Positions 1 to 12,155 of a stretch of DNA of 64,000 bases are shown one piece after another. Every line of letters begins with the position of its first letter. Within the stretch, counting starts at the first letter, position 1. Source of the DNA: Margaritispora aquatica. Lineage: Eukaryota > Ascomycota > Leotiomycetes > Helotiales > Discinellaceae. The notes under the pieces are model-generated. The model ran no database searches. It was given only the letters and a program-made list of their open reading frames with translations, and had not been told where the DNA came from. Both the position numbers and the translations under genes were made by a program. The DNA is taken from NCBI GenBank assembly GCA_007644065.1, contig VJWN01000040.1, positions 1-64,000 on the forward strand, in the 5' to 3' direction.

Positions 1-244
1 GGGAGCCAGAACAAGCCCCTTGAGAGCTAAAATGGCCGCTTAGTGCATGCTTAGGCTGACTCTGCCGTCTAATCAGGTTACTTAAGCTGAGCTCAGGCCG
101 AGCTCAGGAATACTCACCCTCGGCTCAGGTTAAAGCGGCAGCTGCTCACGTCCAAACACTAAAACAGAACCAGTGAAGAAAAAGTTAAGTCTGACCTATA
201 TAGAAGTCTATTCAAAGTTCGTACAGGAATTAGACCAAGTTCAG
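1..244. other. Intergenic, left edge
   Basis: I see no coding signal here. It is presumably the 3' flank of the leftward MFS transporter gene. Confidence 0.5.
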
Positions 245-2072
245 TCATCTCGGTTCCACCCCTTTTCTGACCTTGCCACCAGAAAACGAGTATGTCAGCA
301 AAATACTAAATACGTGCAAGCTGACAAGAGAAACGCATAAAGCCGGCCATCCAAACCTAACGTTCCAAAAGCCCCCCCAGAATGGCCCCAATATAGCCCC
401 GATTCCATAGCCAATGCTATGGAAAGAATAAGCGCGCGCAATCACATCTGATGACTTGAATCCGCTTTCTGATGACCGCGCCATCTCGTCTACAGCAAGT
501 GAAACTTCCACTAAGTTAGGAGTATATATCAGGCCGTTCGAGAGCCCGAATAGAAGCATCAGGCAGCAAAGTAAAATCTTGTCTAATGAGGTATTTTTCG
601 TCACGATACAAAAGGCAAACCAGATAGCTGTCCCAGTAATCCAACCTAGCATCGTGATATTTCTAGGTCCGTTGCGATCGGTCACACGACCGATGTAGGG
701 ACTGATGATGAACGAAGGGCATAGAAGCATAAATAAGAGCCCGGCCTCCGCAGGTGTCCAATTGAATAGGGTGTTCACGTAAAGGGGTAGGACCTGGAGA
801 TGTTTAGTAAGAATGATTTAATGTTGCAGCAGGTCTTACGCTTTCCAAGGATGTCAACAGTACGCCACAGATTATTGCTGCCCATATGGTTACCAGAAGT
901 CGTGGGTTGGACAACAGTGCTAGAGCCCCTGGTAGAGCTAAGGCAGGAGAACTTGTATCGCTTGGCTGGTTTGTCGACATAGCCGCCTTTGGATCCTCGG
1001 AGCTGTTAACCTGATCCTGTGCTGCAACAACACCCAAATCGCTACAGACCAGGGTCGAATCATTATTCGTGCCATAAGAAACAAAGTCCGTTTGTACTAG
1101 CCACTGCTCTGCAAATTTCCTTTCGATCATGACCAATCGCAAAATGATATCGAGACCCAGCACAACATACGCCATGCCAAAGACAGCGAAATGCCCAGCA
1201 AAATCAAACACTAATCCACCCATTGATGGACCACACAACATACCTGCCATCATTGCGATAGATTGCCAACCCATGGATTCTCCGGAACTAGTTGCACCCA
1301 TTGTGTCTGTCAGTAGCGCCATTCCTACAATATGGACAACTGATCCCGAGGCTCCCTGGATTGCTCGCGCTGCGACTAAAACAAGAGGGGTGGTTCCAAA
1401 GGAGTACATGGTTGTTGATACGGTGAGTGCACAGAGACTGAGGAGCAAAGGCCCACGGCGGGAAGATGTTCGATCGGCGAGGTACCCCACGGTTACTATG
1501 CAAGTGAGATTATGAGCTCTAAATGAAGGGCAAGCTTATGCTCACGTGAGGTAAATAGGCCTGCGGCTGCGTATGAGCCAAGTAGTATAGATATCCACTT
1601 CTGAACTACCAGATGAGAAGAGTTAGCACAGTACAGTAATTATAAGGGAATGCTAACCATCATCAGGAGCTACATTGGCTCGATTTACGAGAGTGTTTGG
1701 GATGATGGGAATTATCTAGATGACTTAATTCACCACATCCTGCAAAGACCAGAGGATATTTCTACGTACTAATGTGTACAGGAATGTATCCTAAATTGCA
1801 CAAATTAACTATGTTTAGGTTAGTAGAGAAGTCTTGCACACGTGCTTACAGTAAAGACGGCTACACAAACAACAAAAAGAATAAAGGATTTCGAAGATCG
1901 GAAGGATAAACAGCATGGCTTGGCAGATCCATTGAAATGTTGCAGCTGGGATTTGAGGAGCGGAGCATCACGTAGTGACTGTGATAGTGCTCTTAATAAG
2001 TAGTACGTTCAGGAGTTCTAGCATTGTTGTGCTCACCTGACTAGCAAAGACCTCGGGAACCTCCATAGTCAT
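245..2072 (-). CDS. MFS transporter (DHA1-like), 7 exons
   Basis: Predicted plasma-membrane drug/metabolite exporter of the major facilitator superfamily; the substrate is unknown. Reconstructed exons on the minus strand are 2037-2072, 1850-1945, 1770-1790, 1658-1715, 1546-1605, 840-1495 and 245-793. All junctions are GT-AG and phase-consistent, giving about 491 aa. The third exon is only 21 nt and encodes DTFLYTL, restoring the conserved stretch after the first helix (AVFT-DTFLYTL-IIPIIP). Family landmarks are the loop 2-3 motif GYLADRTSSRRG, the helix 4-5 region (AARAIQGASGS) and the second-half motif GRVTDRNGPRN. The long acidic loop near the middle separates the two six-helix halves. It is divergent from the Zn2Cys6 regulator gene starting at 3389, so shared control is plausible. 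The first two exons rest on splice signals alone and are the least certain. Confidence 0.85.
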
Positions 2073-3388
2073 TGTGTGTAAGTCCGTTTTGAATCTCTAT
2101 ATAAAAAAAAGTAAGAGAGAGAAATAATCTTCTCACTTTGATCAACTTTAGGAAGCACATTCGAATTATATATCCCTGATGTTTTGTTTTTGTTTTAAAG
2201 AGCTCCACGTCCTGTTAGTAGGCTGACACATTGTATTACACTGACCTTGGAGATAGCAAATGAAGTTATGTGGCGTTCATCAGTGGCTGGACATAAATAA
2301 AACTTGTGTGATCCCAACTGAATCATCACAGGGATCTTTCCGCTGTACAGGGGTAACAATTGTAATACTTGGTCGACATATCTAATCCCAATCAAGTATT
2401 AAATAGGTAAGTTCCAGAGCGCTATTAGCGAGGAATTCTTACAGATATGGAAACTATCAAAAGCAAAGTTATAATTTTTACTCCGAGTACCGTACTTCGT
2501 ATTCAACAAAATAAACCCAACTAAATATTCTAGACATTCCTACTAAAGTAAGGGATTCTGATTAATAAAGCAGTCAGATTCCTCGAAATACTACTTGATC
2601 AGGAAATATACCACCAGTGTTTTAACTGGACTATTTCCCTGGTATACTGGTAGTAGACACACTTCACTCTACCATTCCAGAGAGATAGCGCCTTCAATAT
2701 TTTCGTGTTTACCTATGGAGGTGCTGGGGGTGTGTGTCTATAACATATATATAGTTGTCAAGCTGATTTCGGATCAACCGAAATTATTGTGTCTTTTGGA
2801 TACATAAGTACTTCATCATCGGGTAAAATATGTAAGATTTTCCTTATCTCTATTAATAACCATATGATACAGTTTAGATCTCTAATTATTGCAGGGATAG
2901 CAAAAAAGATGAACGCAGTACCCGAACCCCACAATATGCTCAAAGAGGGTTAGTGGCCCCTGTCCACTTACATTCTGATTCCGCACCTTTGCCGTGTGTA
3001 TCCGTCTCCAAGGGACCGACCAAAAGTACCTTACAGACACAACAACCTCATTCTCATAGGTACGGGTACTTTCTTACTTTCGTACTACTGTTTGCTATGC
3101 TAGACAATACTAGACAATAAAGTCCAGCATATCTAACATACAAGGTACTTACAATTGCAATTCCAGCACTACCTCCGTACCTAGGTTTGGACACATCCCG
3201 GTTGTTATATCATCCGTCTCACGTTCCGTGTTATGTTACAACAAAGAAAATGGTAAAGAAAAGTACCGGCACTTGATCCGAGGTATCGTAACACGATACG
3301 AGAAAGGGAATAAGACGGAGATTGAGATTGAGATTGAGACTGAGACTGAGACTGAGAGAGACGGAGGAGGACGACAACAGGCATTCCA
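2073..3388. promoter_or_regulatory. Divergent intergenic region between MFS and Zn2Cys6 genes
   Basis: About 1.3 kb, AT-rich, without a convincing reading frame. It separates two divergently transcribed genes and must hold both promoters. Close to the regulator start there is a short purine repeat (GAGATT then GAGACT units, about 3319-3360). No operator can be named from sequence alone. Confidence 0.45.
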
Positions 3389-6300
3389 ATGTCTTCAGAG
3401 CGTCCAGCCAAACGAGTGAGGCAGGCATGTGAGCCGTGCCGGTGAGTTTTCCGTCCTCTTTTCTTTCGTTTTTCTCCCCGTCAATCCAACCGTCCTCCGC
3501 CTCCGCTCACAATTTTCTCCGTGTTCCTTCCCCCACGACCACTCCTCCCCGCCTTGTCCTAAAGGATCCTAAAGGAGATTTGCTCCGGAAAATAAGCAAT
3601 TGGCTAAGAGTACCACAGGAGGAAGAAATCCCGCTGCCCCGGTGAGAAACCCGTTTGTTCGCACTGCGAGCGCCTGAGGCAGACGTGCTATTATGCCGCG
3701 CCGGACTTGGAAAGGGATAGGGATAGGGAGAGGGATGGGGGCGAGAGTGAGAGGGAGAGAGGGAGGGGGAGAGGTGAGAGGAGTTTCTCGCCGACGCCCG
3801 GTTTGGTGCGCGCGCTTGGTGGTGGTGGGGAGAGAGTTTTGGTGAGTTTTGAGTTTTCTGTTGTTGCTTCTTGATTGGGAGGTAGGGGAGTGGAGGGGAT
3901 GTCTGCGATGAAAACCGGAAAATTTGGGTGAATTCAATGATGATGGAAGACTAGAAGAAAATGGGAATGGATGAGAATAGGAAGAGCGTGCGAGGATGAA
4001 GAGAGAAGCGAGGAGAGGCGGATCAAAGATAAAAACTGACTTTTGGTAGGAAGATAGACTCAAGTATGTCGAGTCTCAGCTTGCAGAAGTACTAGCGAAT
4101 CAGTCGAGTCTAAATCGCAGTGCATCAAGTCAAGTACAGGAGTCACCAGTAAGAGGTGGAAATGCACATTCAAGTACGAGTGCAAACATACATCGGGCCA
4201 GGCAACCCTCCAGTCCAAAGCCTCCTGAAGCGTAAGATTTAACTCACACTTCATAGCTCCCACTTACACAAAACAGAGTCGAGCTTCCCCCATGGGATGA
4301 GATAGTACGTGCAGCAGAGACGTACCTTTTGTACTGCGACTGTCAGCCACTGCCACTATTTCATAAACCTTCATTTATTGAAACTTTGAGGGACAGGCAG
4401 ACGGAAATCCTGTTCGCCCTCTTAGCTCTGACATTAAGGTTCTCGGCGCCCTCGGACTTCCCACATCGTCAAGAGGAGCGCATTGCGGCGTACTTGGAGG
4501 CTGCGAGGACGATATGCTGTAAGAAAATGTTTGATGGTGTGGTCGATTTAGCTACCATACAGACATTGATCTTACTCACCTTGGTTGATTTTACTAGTAT
4601 GCACACTCTTCTCCCTCATTGCTCAAGATTCTCGCTTAAACAAAATACAGACGGCCACACCAAACGCGCAAGCATATTCACAAGCATGGCCATGTCCCTC
4701 GCCCAAAACGCCTCCCTAACCACCGAATCACCACACCTGCATCGTCTCCCCGCCCCCGAAAAAGAAGAACGCCGTCGGTGCTTCTGGTCCCTCTTCCTGC
4801 TCAAGCGACTCCACGGCGCCGACTTCATCATCCTCGATTTCGCAGCCGAGGAGAACTTTCCCTGGTATCCCGAGACGACTGGCACCCTACCTAATGCTTT
4901 GCTCGCTGCAAGTGCTACTGGAGCAGACGCAGAAGGTCTCTCGGACAAAGGCATCGTCGCTTACGCCATCCAGCTCTCCTCCGTCTTCTTCAAAACAACC
5001 CGATACGCCTGGCGACGAGGCACGCCGTCCCCCGTTCCGCCCTGGAGCGCCAGCTCGGAGTACACGCTCATCCTAGCCTCACAGATGGAATTCGAGACAC
5101 GAATGCCATTCTCGCATCGTTTTGCACCAGCCAAGTTCTCATCCCGCCCACTGGAGGAGTTGGATGCGAACCGTGACTATTGGGGTCCTTGGCTGTTTGT
5201 CCAGTTCCTGTATCATGCCAATTTGTGCCTGTTGACGCATCCGCTGCTGATGAGTTTGAGGCTTAGGAGCCATAGGGGCGTGTTGCCGGAGATCTTTCTG
5301 CAGAGTCTTGGGGAGATGGGCGGCGCGAGTGCGGAGTGGGTGGTGGGGTTGGTGGATATGGTTGGAGGGAAGGGGTTTAGAGTTACGGGTTTGTGGTTCT
5401 TGTTTTCTTCTTTCTTTGTATTCTCATGTTCATGACTTGGCTTCGAGTGCAGTGGTAGCTTTGCAAGCTGTTTGGATTATTACTCCACTTCGCCTCGCTT
5501 AAGCTTTCGCTTTCTGTATACATACACAAACATGGATGGGGCATCCCCTTGCGTACTCACTAACACAACATCCAGATCCCTTCCTAGGCTACTGCGTCGC
5601 CATCGTAGCGACCATCTACCTCCAAGAAAGCTATTCCACAGGCAACGGCACCGACGGCCTAGAAGCAGACGAGGAAAAGCGAGGGGCAAAACGAGAGCGT
5701 TTTGGGAAATGTCTCGCTTTCGTGAGAGGATTTGGTGGACAGTGGCCGCATTTAGGTCGGATTGTAAGTTTTCATCTCTATTTTGTTTCATTTTCCTTCT
5801 ACCATCTTACACGGCCATCCGTCACTCTCAATTACAAATACATATGTACACCTACACCTACATCTATTTCAGAACACTTTCGCTAACACCCAAATCCCAA
5901 CTCAAAGGCAGACAAACTCCAACACCTCTCCACAACCGTCTCCTCCGCCAACGTCGCCTCCGAGGAACCCACGCGGCAAAACCGCAAACTCCTCATCGAC
6001 CTAGGTCAGTTCTTCGAGATCCTCGAGTACTCGTCTTGTTCGGAGCTGCCTGGGTCAGCGAGGAAGTTGTTTGACCCTAGTTTGTTGGGTTCGGGGATGG
6101 GCGGGAGTAGTGGTGCGGGTGCAGGTAGTAATGGTAGGAGGAGGGAGAGCGAGATCGCGCAGACTAGTGTCCTTCCGGAGCCGACGAGGGTCGAGAGGCA
6201 GGAGTTTAGCAGTACGCCAATGGGGACGCCAGCGGGGAGTGTGGGTGGTATCGGTACGGTTGGTGGTAGTTTCGTGGGTGGAGGAGCGGGCGATTCGGGG

Positions 6301-6692
6301 TTGGGATTAAGTACCAATATGGGCAGTGTAGGCGCCGAGGTGAGTTCCATTCCAACTCTGTCATGTCCTTTCCAACACGGTAGGAGCGCATAACTCAAGT
6401 GTACACTAACACCGCCGCCCCACCAAAATAGAGCACAATAACCACCCCCTTCGCAACAATGATGAACTATTCCGAAGACGAGCTGGCCGTGCTGGCGGAG
6501 AGTTTCTTCCACCAAACGCAGACGCAGAATCCGGCGCAGGATGTCATGGGCTTGGGCATGGGCTTGGGTTTGGGAATGGGTGGGATGGGAAATGGCATGG
6601 GGAGTGGGAATGGCGGGGCGAATGGAGGTGGCAATGGTGGTGGGCATGGTGGTGGTGGAAGTGGGAATTGGTGGAGTATGCGGTATATGTAA
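3389..6692 (+). CDS. Zn(II)2Cys6 transcription factor with fungal-specific middle homology domain
   Basis: Nuclear DNA-binding regulator. Eight exons reconstruct cleanly: 3389-3441, 3619-3841, 4050-4231, 4277-4596, 4651-5388, 5576-5763, 5908-6339 and 6432-6692, giving about 798 aa. The binuclear zinc cluster lies at residues 14-41 (CEPCRRKKSRC ... CSHCERLRQTC) and is itself split by intron 1. A short amphipathic linker (KYVESQLAEVLANQ) follows, as expected for a dimerisation element. The fungal-specific regulatory domain then spans roughly residues 155-560; landmarks are PLFHKPSF, NGHTKRASIF and VTDPFLGYC. The C-terminus is Gly/Met-rich low complexity. The 54-nt intron 4597-4650 is a multiple of three without a stop, so the reading frame runs through it. 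Target genes are unknown, but the divergent MFS gene is the natural candidate. Confidence 0.88.
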
Positions 6693-7192
6693 GATCTTGA
6701 GGATGAAGTACAGAAAGAGAGAGGGAGAGAGGAAAAGATCCCTGGCCAGTCAAGCGCCTAGACCGTGAGAAATACTGAACCTACCTTACCTCACTACTCG
6801 ATCTCCTTGGGAAATAGACACAACTATCACTCACATCCTGTTAGTAATGTCCCCAATCTCATTATACCCTGTGCTGTGAAATTGAAATTGTATCACTCAC
6901 TGAGTAGCAAGGTAAGTAGTTTGTGACCTTGACCAACCAGCTCGTTAGATTTCCAATTGGATCTGTTCTTTCCATTCTGGACTCTATTGATCGGGTTATT
7001 TATCTCAAGTCGGTATTGGCATCAATATTATTTGCTCTTTCTCTTCTGGGTTTATTTACCTATATGACAATGCGTAGTTGATTTGTGAAGCAAGTACATA
7101 AATATCCCCTCTTCCTTTTTATCTATTATATTTGAATCACCATCTCAATCATCCACACATCCACCGTAGTACCTTGCCTTACCTAATCCAAG

Positions 7193-7310
7193 TACGACGA
7201 CGAAGACGACGACGACGACGACAAAGCCAGTCAGTCAGTCAGTCAGTCAGTCAGTCAGTCAGTCAGTCAGTCAGTCAGTCAGTCAGTCAGTCAGTCAGTC
7301 AGTCAGTCAG
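7193..7310. repeat. Compound microsatellite (ACG)n then (CAGT)n
   Basis: An ACG run (about 7193-7222, one imperfect unit) is followed by about 20 near-perfect CAGT units from 7228 to 7310. Long, almost uninterrupted tetranucleotide runs are usually length-polymorphic. Confidence 0.95.
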
Positions 7311-7623
7311 GAAAAGCAGCAGAGAATACAATAGCTCCAACAATCAACACAACGAATACCATGAAGAAGCTACGAAAGAACCATGAAGAAGCCAAACACA
7401 GAAAATTTCCCCGTTTCGTTCGCATTTTTACCAACTACCTACCTACCTACATACCTACATACCTACATACTAGGAAACCACCCCAAACCCAAAATAAAAC
7501 AAACCATCGTCTCGCTTATCAACCCCAAACAGCTCGTCTGATATCTAAGGTAGGTAGGTACTCACTCGTCGCCCACACTTCACACGCTAATGTCTCCTGA
7601 CCTTTCCTCTCCTCTTATTTCAT

Positions 7624-7666
7624 CTCCTCTCCTCTCCTCTCCTCTCCTCTCCTCTCCTCTCCTCTT
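7624..7666. repeat. (CTCCT)n microsatellite
   Basis: Perfect pentanucleotide run ending in a T-tract. Confidence 0.93.
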
Positions 7667-8182
7667 TTTTTTTATCTCATCACCTCTTCTATAATTGTCA
7701 TTTAATAAAACCCAATATATCCATATTTAGCTCCAGCTCCAGCACCCGGATCTCAGGATCTGAGGGAAACTTTTCAACGGAGATGGTACCTATCTATCTA
7801 GGCATCTATATACCTTTTCACAGAGGTACTGACTGGCTTACTCACCTACTCACCTACTCACCTACTCACCAATTCACCAATTCACTACACCTCTACACAC
7901 GACACGCTTCACACCTCGCAATTCACACCTCGCAATTCACACCTCGCAATTCGCAAGCACAAACACAATGCAACGCAGCACGAGATGAATACAACAAGAA
8001 CATGACATAGCACAAAGCGAGCACAACCGAACCTACCAGTCAGTATCAGTATCAGTACCGATACCGCTACCAATGCCATAGTGCCGTAGTGCGGTATTGG
8101 AGTGGAATAGAGTAGAGTGTGCGTATGCTTGCTTGCATCAATCATATTAGAGAGACTCGAATGGATCAATGGATCAATGGAA

Positions 8183-8219
<37 letters not shown>
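8183..8219. repeat. (AGAC)n microsatellite
   Basis: About nine perfect AGAC units. Confidence 0.93.
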
Positions 8220-9038
8220 TACAGGCAGATGGTTATATGTCTAGCTATCTACCTTACTTACCTACCCTAGGTATCTCAGGTAGGCAAAATCCACAACCAC
8301 AACCACAACCACACCAACACCCAATTCCCAGTTCACCAAAAAAACCAAGCAATCAAGCAATCAACCCGCCAATTCAAGCCATCCCAAGTCAAGGTGCCAA
8401 ATCAAGCCATGACAAGTCAAAGTACCAAGTCAAGAATATACAATATACTACTAGAGTACAAACTCCGAGAGTACACCAGTAGCCCAGTACCCCAGTACAA
8501 CAGTACAAGCACACAAGGTACATACATACATGCGTACAGTACAGTACAATACAGTACATATATACATTATCTCCCCTCTCACTCTCCCCAACCACCCTAT
8601 ATACTCACTCACTCAATCTCCAACCATCTATCCAGCCAACCAGCCAGCCAACCCTATATCCGCTCCCACCACGAAGATGACAAACTAAAAAAGGACACAT
8701 TTTTACTCCCTTCCCTCTCGCTCTTTCTCCTTCCTGATTTGATGGTGATTTTTGATATTGATATTGATATTGGTCATGCCGTCGTCATACACACTACCTA
8801 GGTAAATAGCGCTTTCCGGAGCACCTGTTTTGTTTTGCGTGTGTATGTGAAATGTGAATGTAACGTGTAATGTGTGGTGTAAGGGTGTTAGCATTGCATT
8901 TCCCTTTAACACTCCTCCCCCAATTCTCCAAGCTTTCTTCCTGTGTGGCACTGGTTTGAATTCCAATCCAAATATCCAGGCAATCCCCAAGTATCATTGC
9001 TGATCGACCAGGAAGCTAGTGACGGTCCTCAAGCCTGC

Positions 9039-11276
9039 CTATGACTTCCCAGCCCCCCTAACCAAACGCATCCACTCCTCCTCCGACAAGCGTCCCACTC
9101 CCTCGGCATCCAAGCCCTCCCTAACGACCCTCTCAAGAGCTTCCTGCGTCTCACAACCAAATATCCGTCCCTCAAGAGCCGTCAAAAACGCTACCGCTGC
9201 CCTGACTAACAGCGCATCGCCCTCGAAAACCATGACATCCCACAGGCGCGTCACGTTATCGAGACCCAGATTCGCCGTGCCCATCGATGTGAACCAGTCG
9301 TGCATGTACATATCGGGCCTGAGATCGAGATTGTGTGCTGTGAGATGGGCTGCGAGGCGGGGGGACTTAAGTCCAAGTGTTGACATAAGGAGTGTGTAGG
9401 CGCGCGAAGCAGCGTTGATATCCGAGGTGTGGAAAGAGAGTGGCAGTGGTCGGTTGAGAATATTGGAAAGAGCGCAGAAGGAGGAAGAGGAGTCGGGGAG
9501 GTTGAGAAGGAGAAGCGCGGCGATGGTCTGGATTGTGTTAGTTATGATTTGACAAAGTGAGGAGAAAAAACGTACGCTTGTCCCAGGCACGTATCCAACA
9601 TCGCTCCTATACATAGCGTATGCCTTCAGCACATTAAGTAGAGACTCATGAAGTGGACCATCTGGTTGAAAGATCTTCAACTCCGGGTATGTCTCCCGTG
9701 CATCATGATTAATCCTATCCAACCATCCCTTCTTCTTCTCTTCCTCACTTGACAATCCGCTACCCTTCTTGATCGTAGCCTCCAAAGCCTTGGCTCTCCT
9801 CAATGCAGCAGTGTACGAAGCATCCGAAAGTCCCAATTCATTACCAATAGCTTTTGCCCAAACCTGGCCACGACTGCGAGGAGCAACGCCTCTCCACCAC
9901 AGCTCTCGTGACCGTTTATTCCGTGGGTTTGTGACCTCATTCCAATTAGGTAGAACATGCTCTTCCCAAATCCTTAGGAGAGAACTCGCTGTATCATCTC
10001 TGCACGTAACCTGGGCCTTTTTCTTCTCTTCCTTTTTGCGTTCCGCTTCCAATGCAGAAGCCATCATCTGCTGGTATTCCTTCAGATGTCGTTTCTCCTC
10101 TGCCGGATTCTTCGGTGGTAACCAAGAAGGACGCGTCCGTGATAACACCGCCTCCTTCTCTTTCGATATCGGTAGGGGATCAATCATGATATCCGTCCTC
10201 CTCAACGGTGGTAGTTCCGCCAGGGCAGAGCGTATGCGAGCCTTCTCACTCGGCGGACGATTGGCAGAGCTATAGCTCCTGCGCAATCTTGGATCATCCT
10301 TCTTCTCTGATTCTTCAGCATGTGCTTCCAATGCCTCCGTCAAGGCCTTTGCCTCCTCACTCAATTCCGATAAAGCAGCTGTCCAGCTCTTGGCTCTGCC
10401 ATTCGGGTATGTATTGTGATTAATCGGGAATTGTCCCATGCTCGACACACGTTGCATCCCCGGTTTGGGAGAGCGTAACTCGCCTTGCTCAGCAGGCCGT
10501 GGTGATGTGCCATTTCCAATGCTCCGGACCTTGGGAGACTTGGGTGGTCGTTCTGGACTTGTCGATGTCGAGGCAGACAGGCTTAGACGCTCTGATTTTG
10601 GCCTGGGAGACATGGGCACATTCTCCAAGAAGCACTCATCTGGAACATCATCACCGTCATCCAAGTCATCACATTCCTTCTCTAACTCCGCCACCGTCTT
10701 TCTCTCTCTATTAGCCTGCCAACTCCCTCTCCGTGTTTTTAAAGCATTATTCGCAACATTCGACCTCAGGAGATTCGGACTGCTGCTTCGATTCCGCTTC
10801 ATGATGGGCAACGATGGTGCGCTGGGACTGGTGAATCCCCTTCTCGACATGGCGGTGCCATTGGCCACTGGTAGCAATCCCAATCCCGCCGATGTAGCAT
10901 TCCTGATCTGCCCTCGCAGACTCGGGTAGGTCGGCCTCGCCTTGTGTCCAATGGTCAACTCCCTCTGCACCCTATTGCCATTCGTGGTCGCCATTGGTGC
11001 GCGTTTGCGTTGTTGGGCAGCATTCCTCAGGTCTGTCGCATATGTCGCATCGTATGGGTTACTGGTGGTCTTTACGGCAAAATCCCCAATCTCCGCCTCG
11101 GCCCTGGACTCATCGTCGAGGCCAATGTCCTCGAAGTTGCCCACGTCCGTGAGGATGTTGTTGTCATCGGATTGGTATGAGGAGTGGAAGGAGGAGGATT
11201 TGGACGACTTGGAACCCGTCAGGTCGGGAGGAGAGCCAGGCATGGGGGAACGAGGGCCAATGTCATAGGCTAACAT
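9039..11276 (-). CDS. TBC (Rab-GAP-like) domain protein, probable pseudo-GAP
   Basis: TBC domains normally accelerate GTP hydrolysis by Rab GTPases in membrane traffic. Two exons (9576-11276 and 9039-9527, with a 48-nt intron carrying no in-frame stop) give about 729 aa. Residues 1-430 are disordered and Ser/Pro-rich. The TBC domain follows at about 450-700, including RELWWRGVAPRSRGQVW, KIFQPDGPLHESLLNVLKAY and IAALLLLNLPDSSSSF, and most resembles the TBC1D12/14/16 type. The two catalytic fingers look substituted. In the arginine-finger motif IxxDxxR the finger position is Glu528 (INHDARE), and in YxQ the Gln is replaced by Pro564 (GYVPG). This suggests a Rab-binding scaffold without GAP activity. 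The frame stays open upstream of the chosen ATG for about 40 codons without another Met, so a spliced 5' exon may be missing. Confidence 0.85.
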   Translation of the reverse strand: MLAYDIGPRSPMPGSPPDLTGSKSSKSSSFHSSYQSDDNNILTDVGNFEDIGLDDESRAEAEIGDFAVKTTSNPYDATYATDLRNAAQQRKRAPMATTNGNRVQRELTIGHKARPTYPSLRGQIRNATSAGLGLLPVANGTAMSRRGFTSPSAPSLPIMKRNRSSSPNLLRSNVANNALKTRRGSWQANRERKTVAELEKECDDLDDGDDVPDECFLENVPMSPRPKSERLSLSASTSTSPERPPKSPKVRSIGNGTSPRPAEQGELRSPKPGMQRVSSMGQFPINHNTYPNGRAKSWTAALSELSEEAKALTEALEAHAEESEKKDDPRLRRSYSSANRPPSEKARIRSALAELPPLRRTDIMIDPLPISKEKEAVLSRTRPSWLPPKNPAEEKRHLKEYQQMMASALEAERKKEEKKKAQVTCRDDTASSLLRIWEEHVLPNWNEVTNPRNKRSRELWWRGVAPRSRGQVWAKAIGNELGLSDASYTAALRRAKALEATIKKGSGLSSEEEKKKGWLDRINHDARETYPELKIFQPDGPLHESLLNVLKAYAMYRSDVGYVPGTSVRFFSSLCQIITNTIQTIAALLLLNLPDSSSSFCALSNILNRPLPLSFHTSDINAASRAYTLLMSTLGLKSPRLAAHLTAHNLDLRPDMYMHDWFTSMGTANLGLDNVTRLWDVMVFEGDALLVRAAVAFLTALEGRIFGCETQEALERVVREGLDAEGVGRLSEEEWMRLVRGAGKS

Positions 11277-11779
11277 CGCATCTTCGTAGACAGATGACGA
11301 TGAAGTCAGAGTTCTCCTGAGGGAAGCTATCTTGGCGGCGGTGGACGAGCGGTGAAAGATGTTGTAGTTGGGATCGTTTCAACTGAACGATGCGGTGATA
11401 CTTTTGGTAGTGACGGTGGCCGTGAACGTGACAGTGCCCAGCCCCTTAATTGTTGCCCTTGGGATGGGATGAAGTCTGGAAGTCGCAAGAAGCGCGCGAC
11501 AAAAACGAAAGCGAGTGGATGGGTGATGTGATGGTTGAAGGGTGAATGATTGACAGGTCCGGTTCAACGAACGAAAGATCCAAAGATCGAAAAAATGAAT
11601 ATAGAAATTCAAAACGAATGATAGGGTGGGTGTATGGGTGTATGGGTGTATGGGTGGTTGGTGGTTGAGAATTGTTTATTTTGTTCGAGTGGTGGAATTA
11701 ATTGAGAAGTTAAGGTCAAGTAAGGTAGGGTTCAGGTATCTGGTTGGGGTTTGCTGTAGAAGCTGTGGGTGAGTTTGAG

Positions 11780-11810
11780 TTGAATTGAATTGAATTGAAT
11801 TGAATTGAAT
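11780..11810. repeat. (GAATT)n microsatellite
   Basis: About six perfect TGAAT/GAATT pentamers. Confidence 0.9.
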
Positions 11811-11894
11811 GAATGTAAAAGAGTTGGATAAGAAGATAGGTATAATAAGATATAAATGAAGGGAATTGGATTTTGGAGAATTAATTATCCTGAC

Positions 11895-11895
<1 letters not shown>

Positions 11896-11924
<29 letters not shown>
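11896..11924. repeat. (GAT)n microsatellite
   Basis: About nine GAT/ATG trinucleotides. Confidence 0.9.
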
Positions 11925-11925
<1 letters not shown>

Positions 11926-12114
11926 GGGTTTTGGGTCGAGGTTGAGGTCGAAGGTCGAAGGTCGAAGGTCCAGGTGTAGGTGAAAGGTGAAAGGGTTTGA
12001 AAAGGTAACGGGGAGGACGGACAACGGGGGGGTGAGGGGGGGAGGTGGTGGTGAAAGATGAGGGTGGAAGGTCGATCGGATTGATCGGAGGGGAAGGGAA
12101 GGGAAGGGAAGGGG

Positions 12115-12155
12115 GGTGGGTTGGGTTGGGTTAGGTTAGGTTAGGTTAGGTAGGT
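12115..12155. repeat. GGGTT/TTAGG telomere-like tract
   Basis: A run of GGGTT units grades into four TTAGG units. It resembles, but is not identical to, the TTAGGG unit used by most filamentous fungi. It is embedded in other G-rich simple sequence. Confidence 0.7.

Larger units (their letters stand above)
6693..9038. other. Gene-free, microsatellite-rich intergenic region
   Basis: About 2.3 kb without a supportable gene; the open frames come from repeat tracts. It holds several perfect short tandem repeats (annotated separately) and many copies of a TACC/GGTA-type motif. Confidence 0.6.

Noticed and set aside
5480..6647. Long open frames on the minus strand across the first regulator gene
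   Set aside because: They mirror the exons of the plus-strand Zn2Cys6 gene; composition is complementary Gly/Ser-rich shadow.
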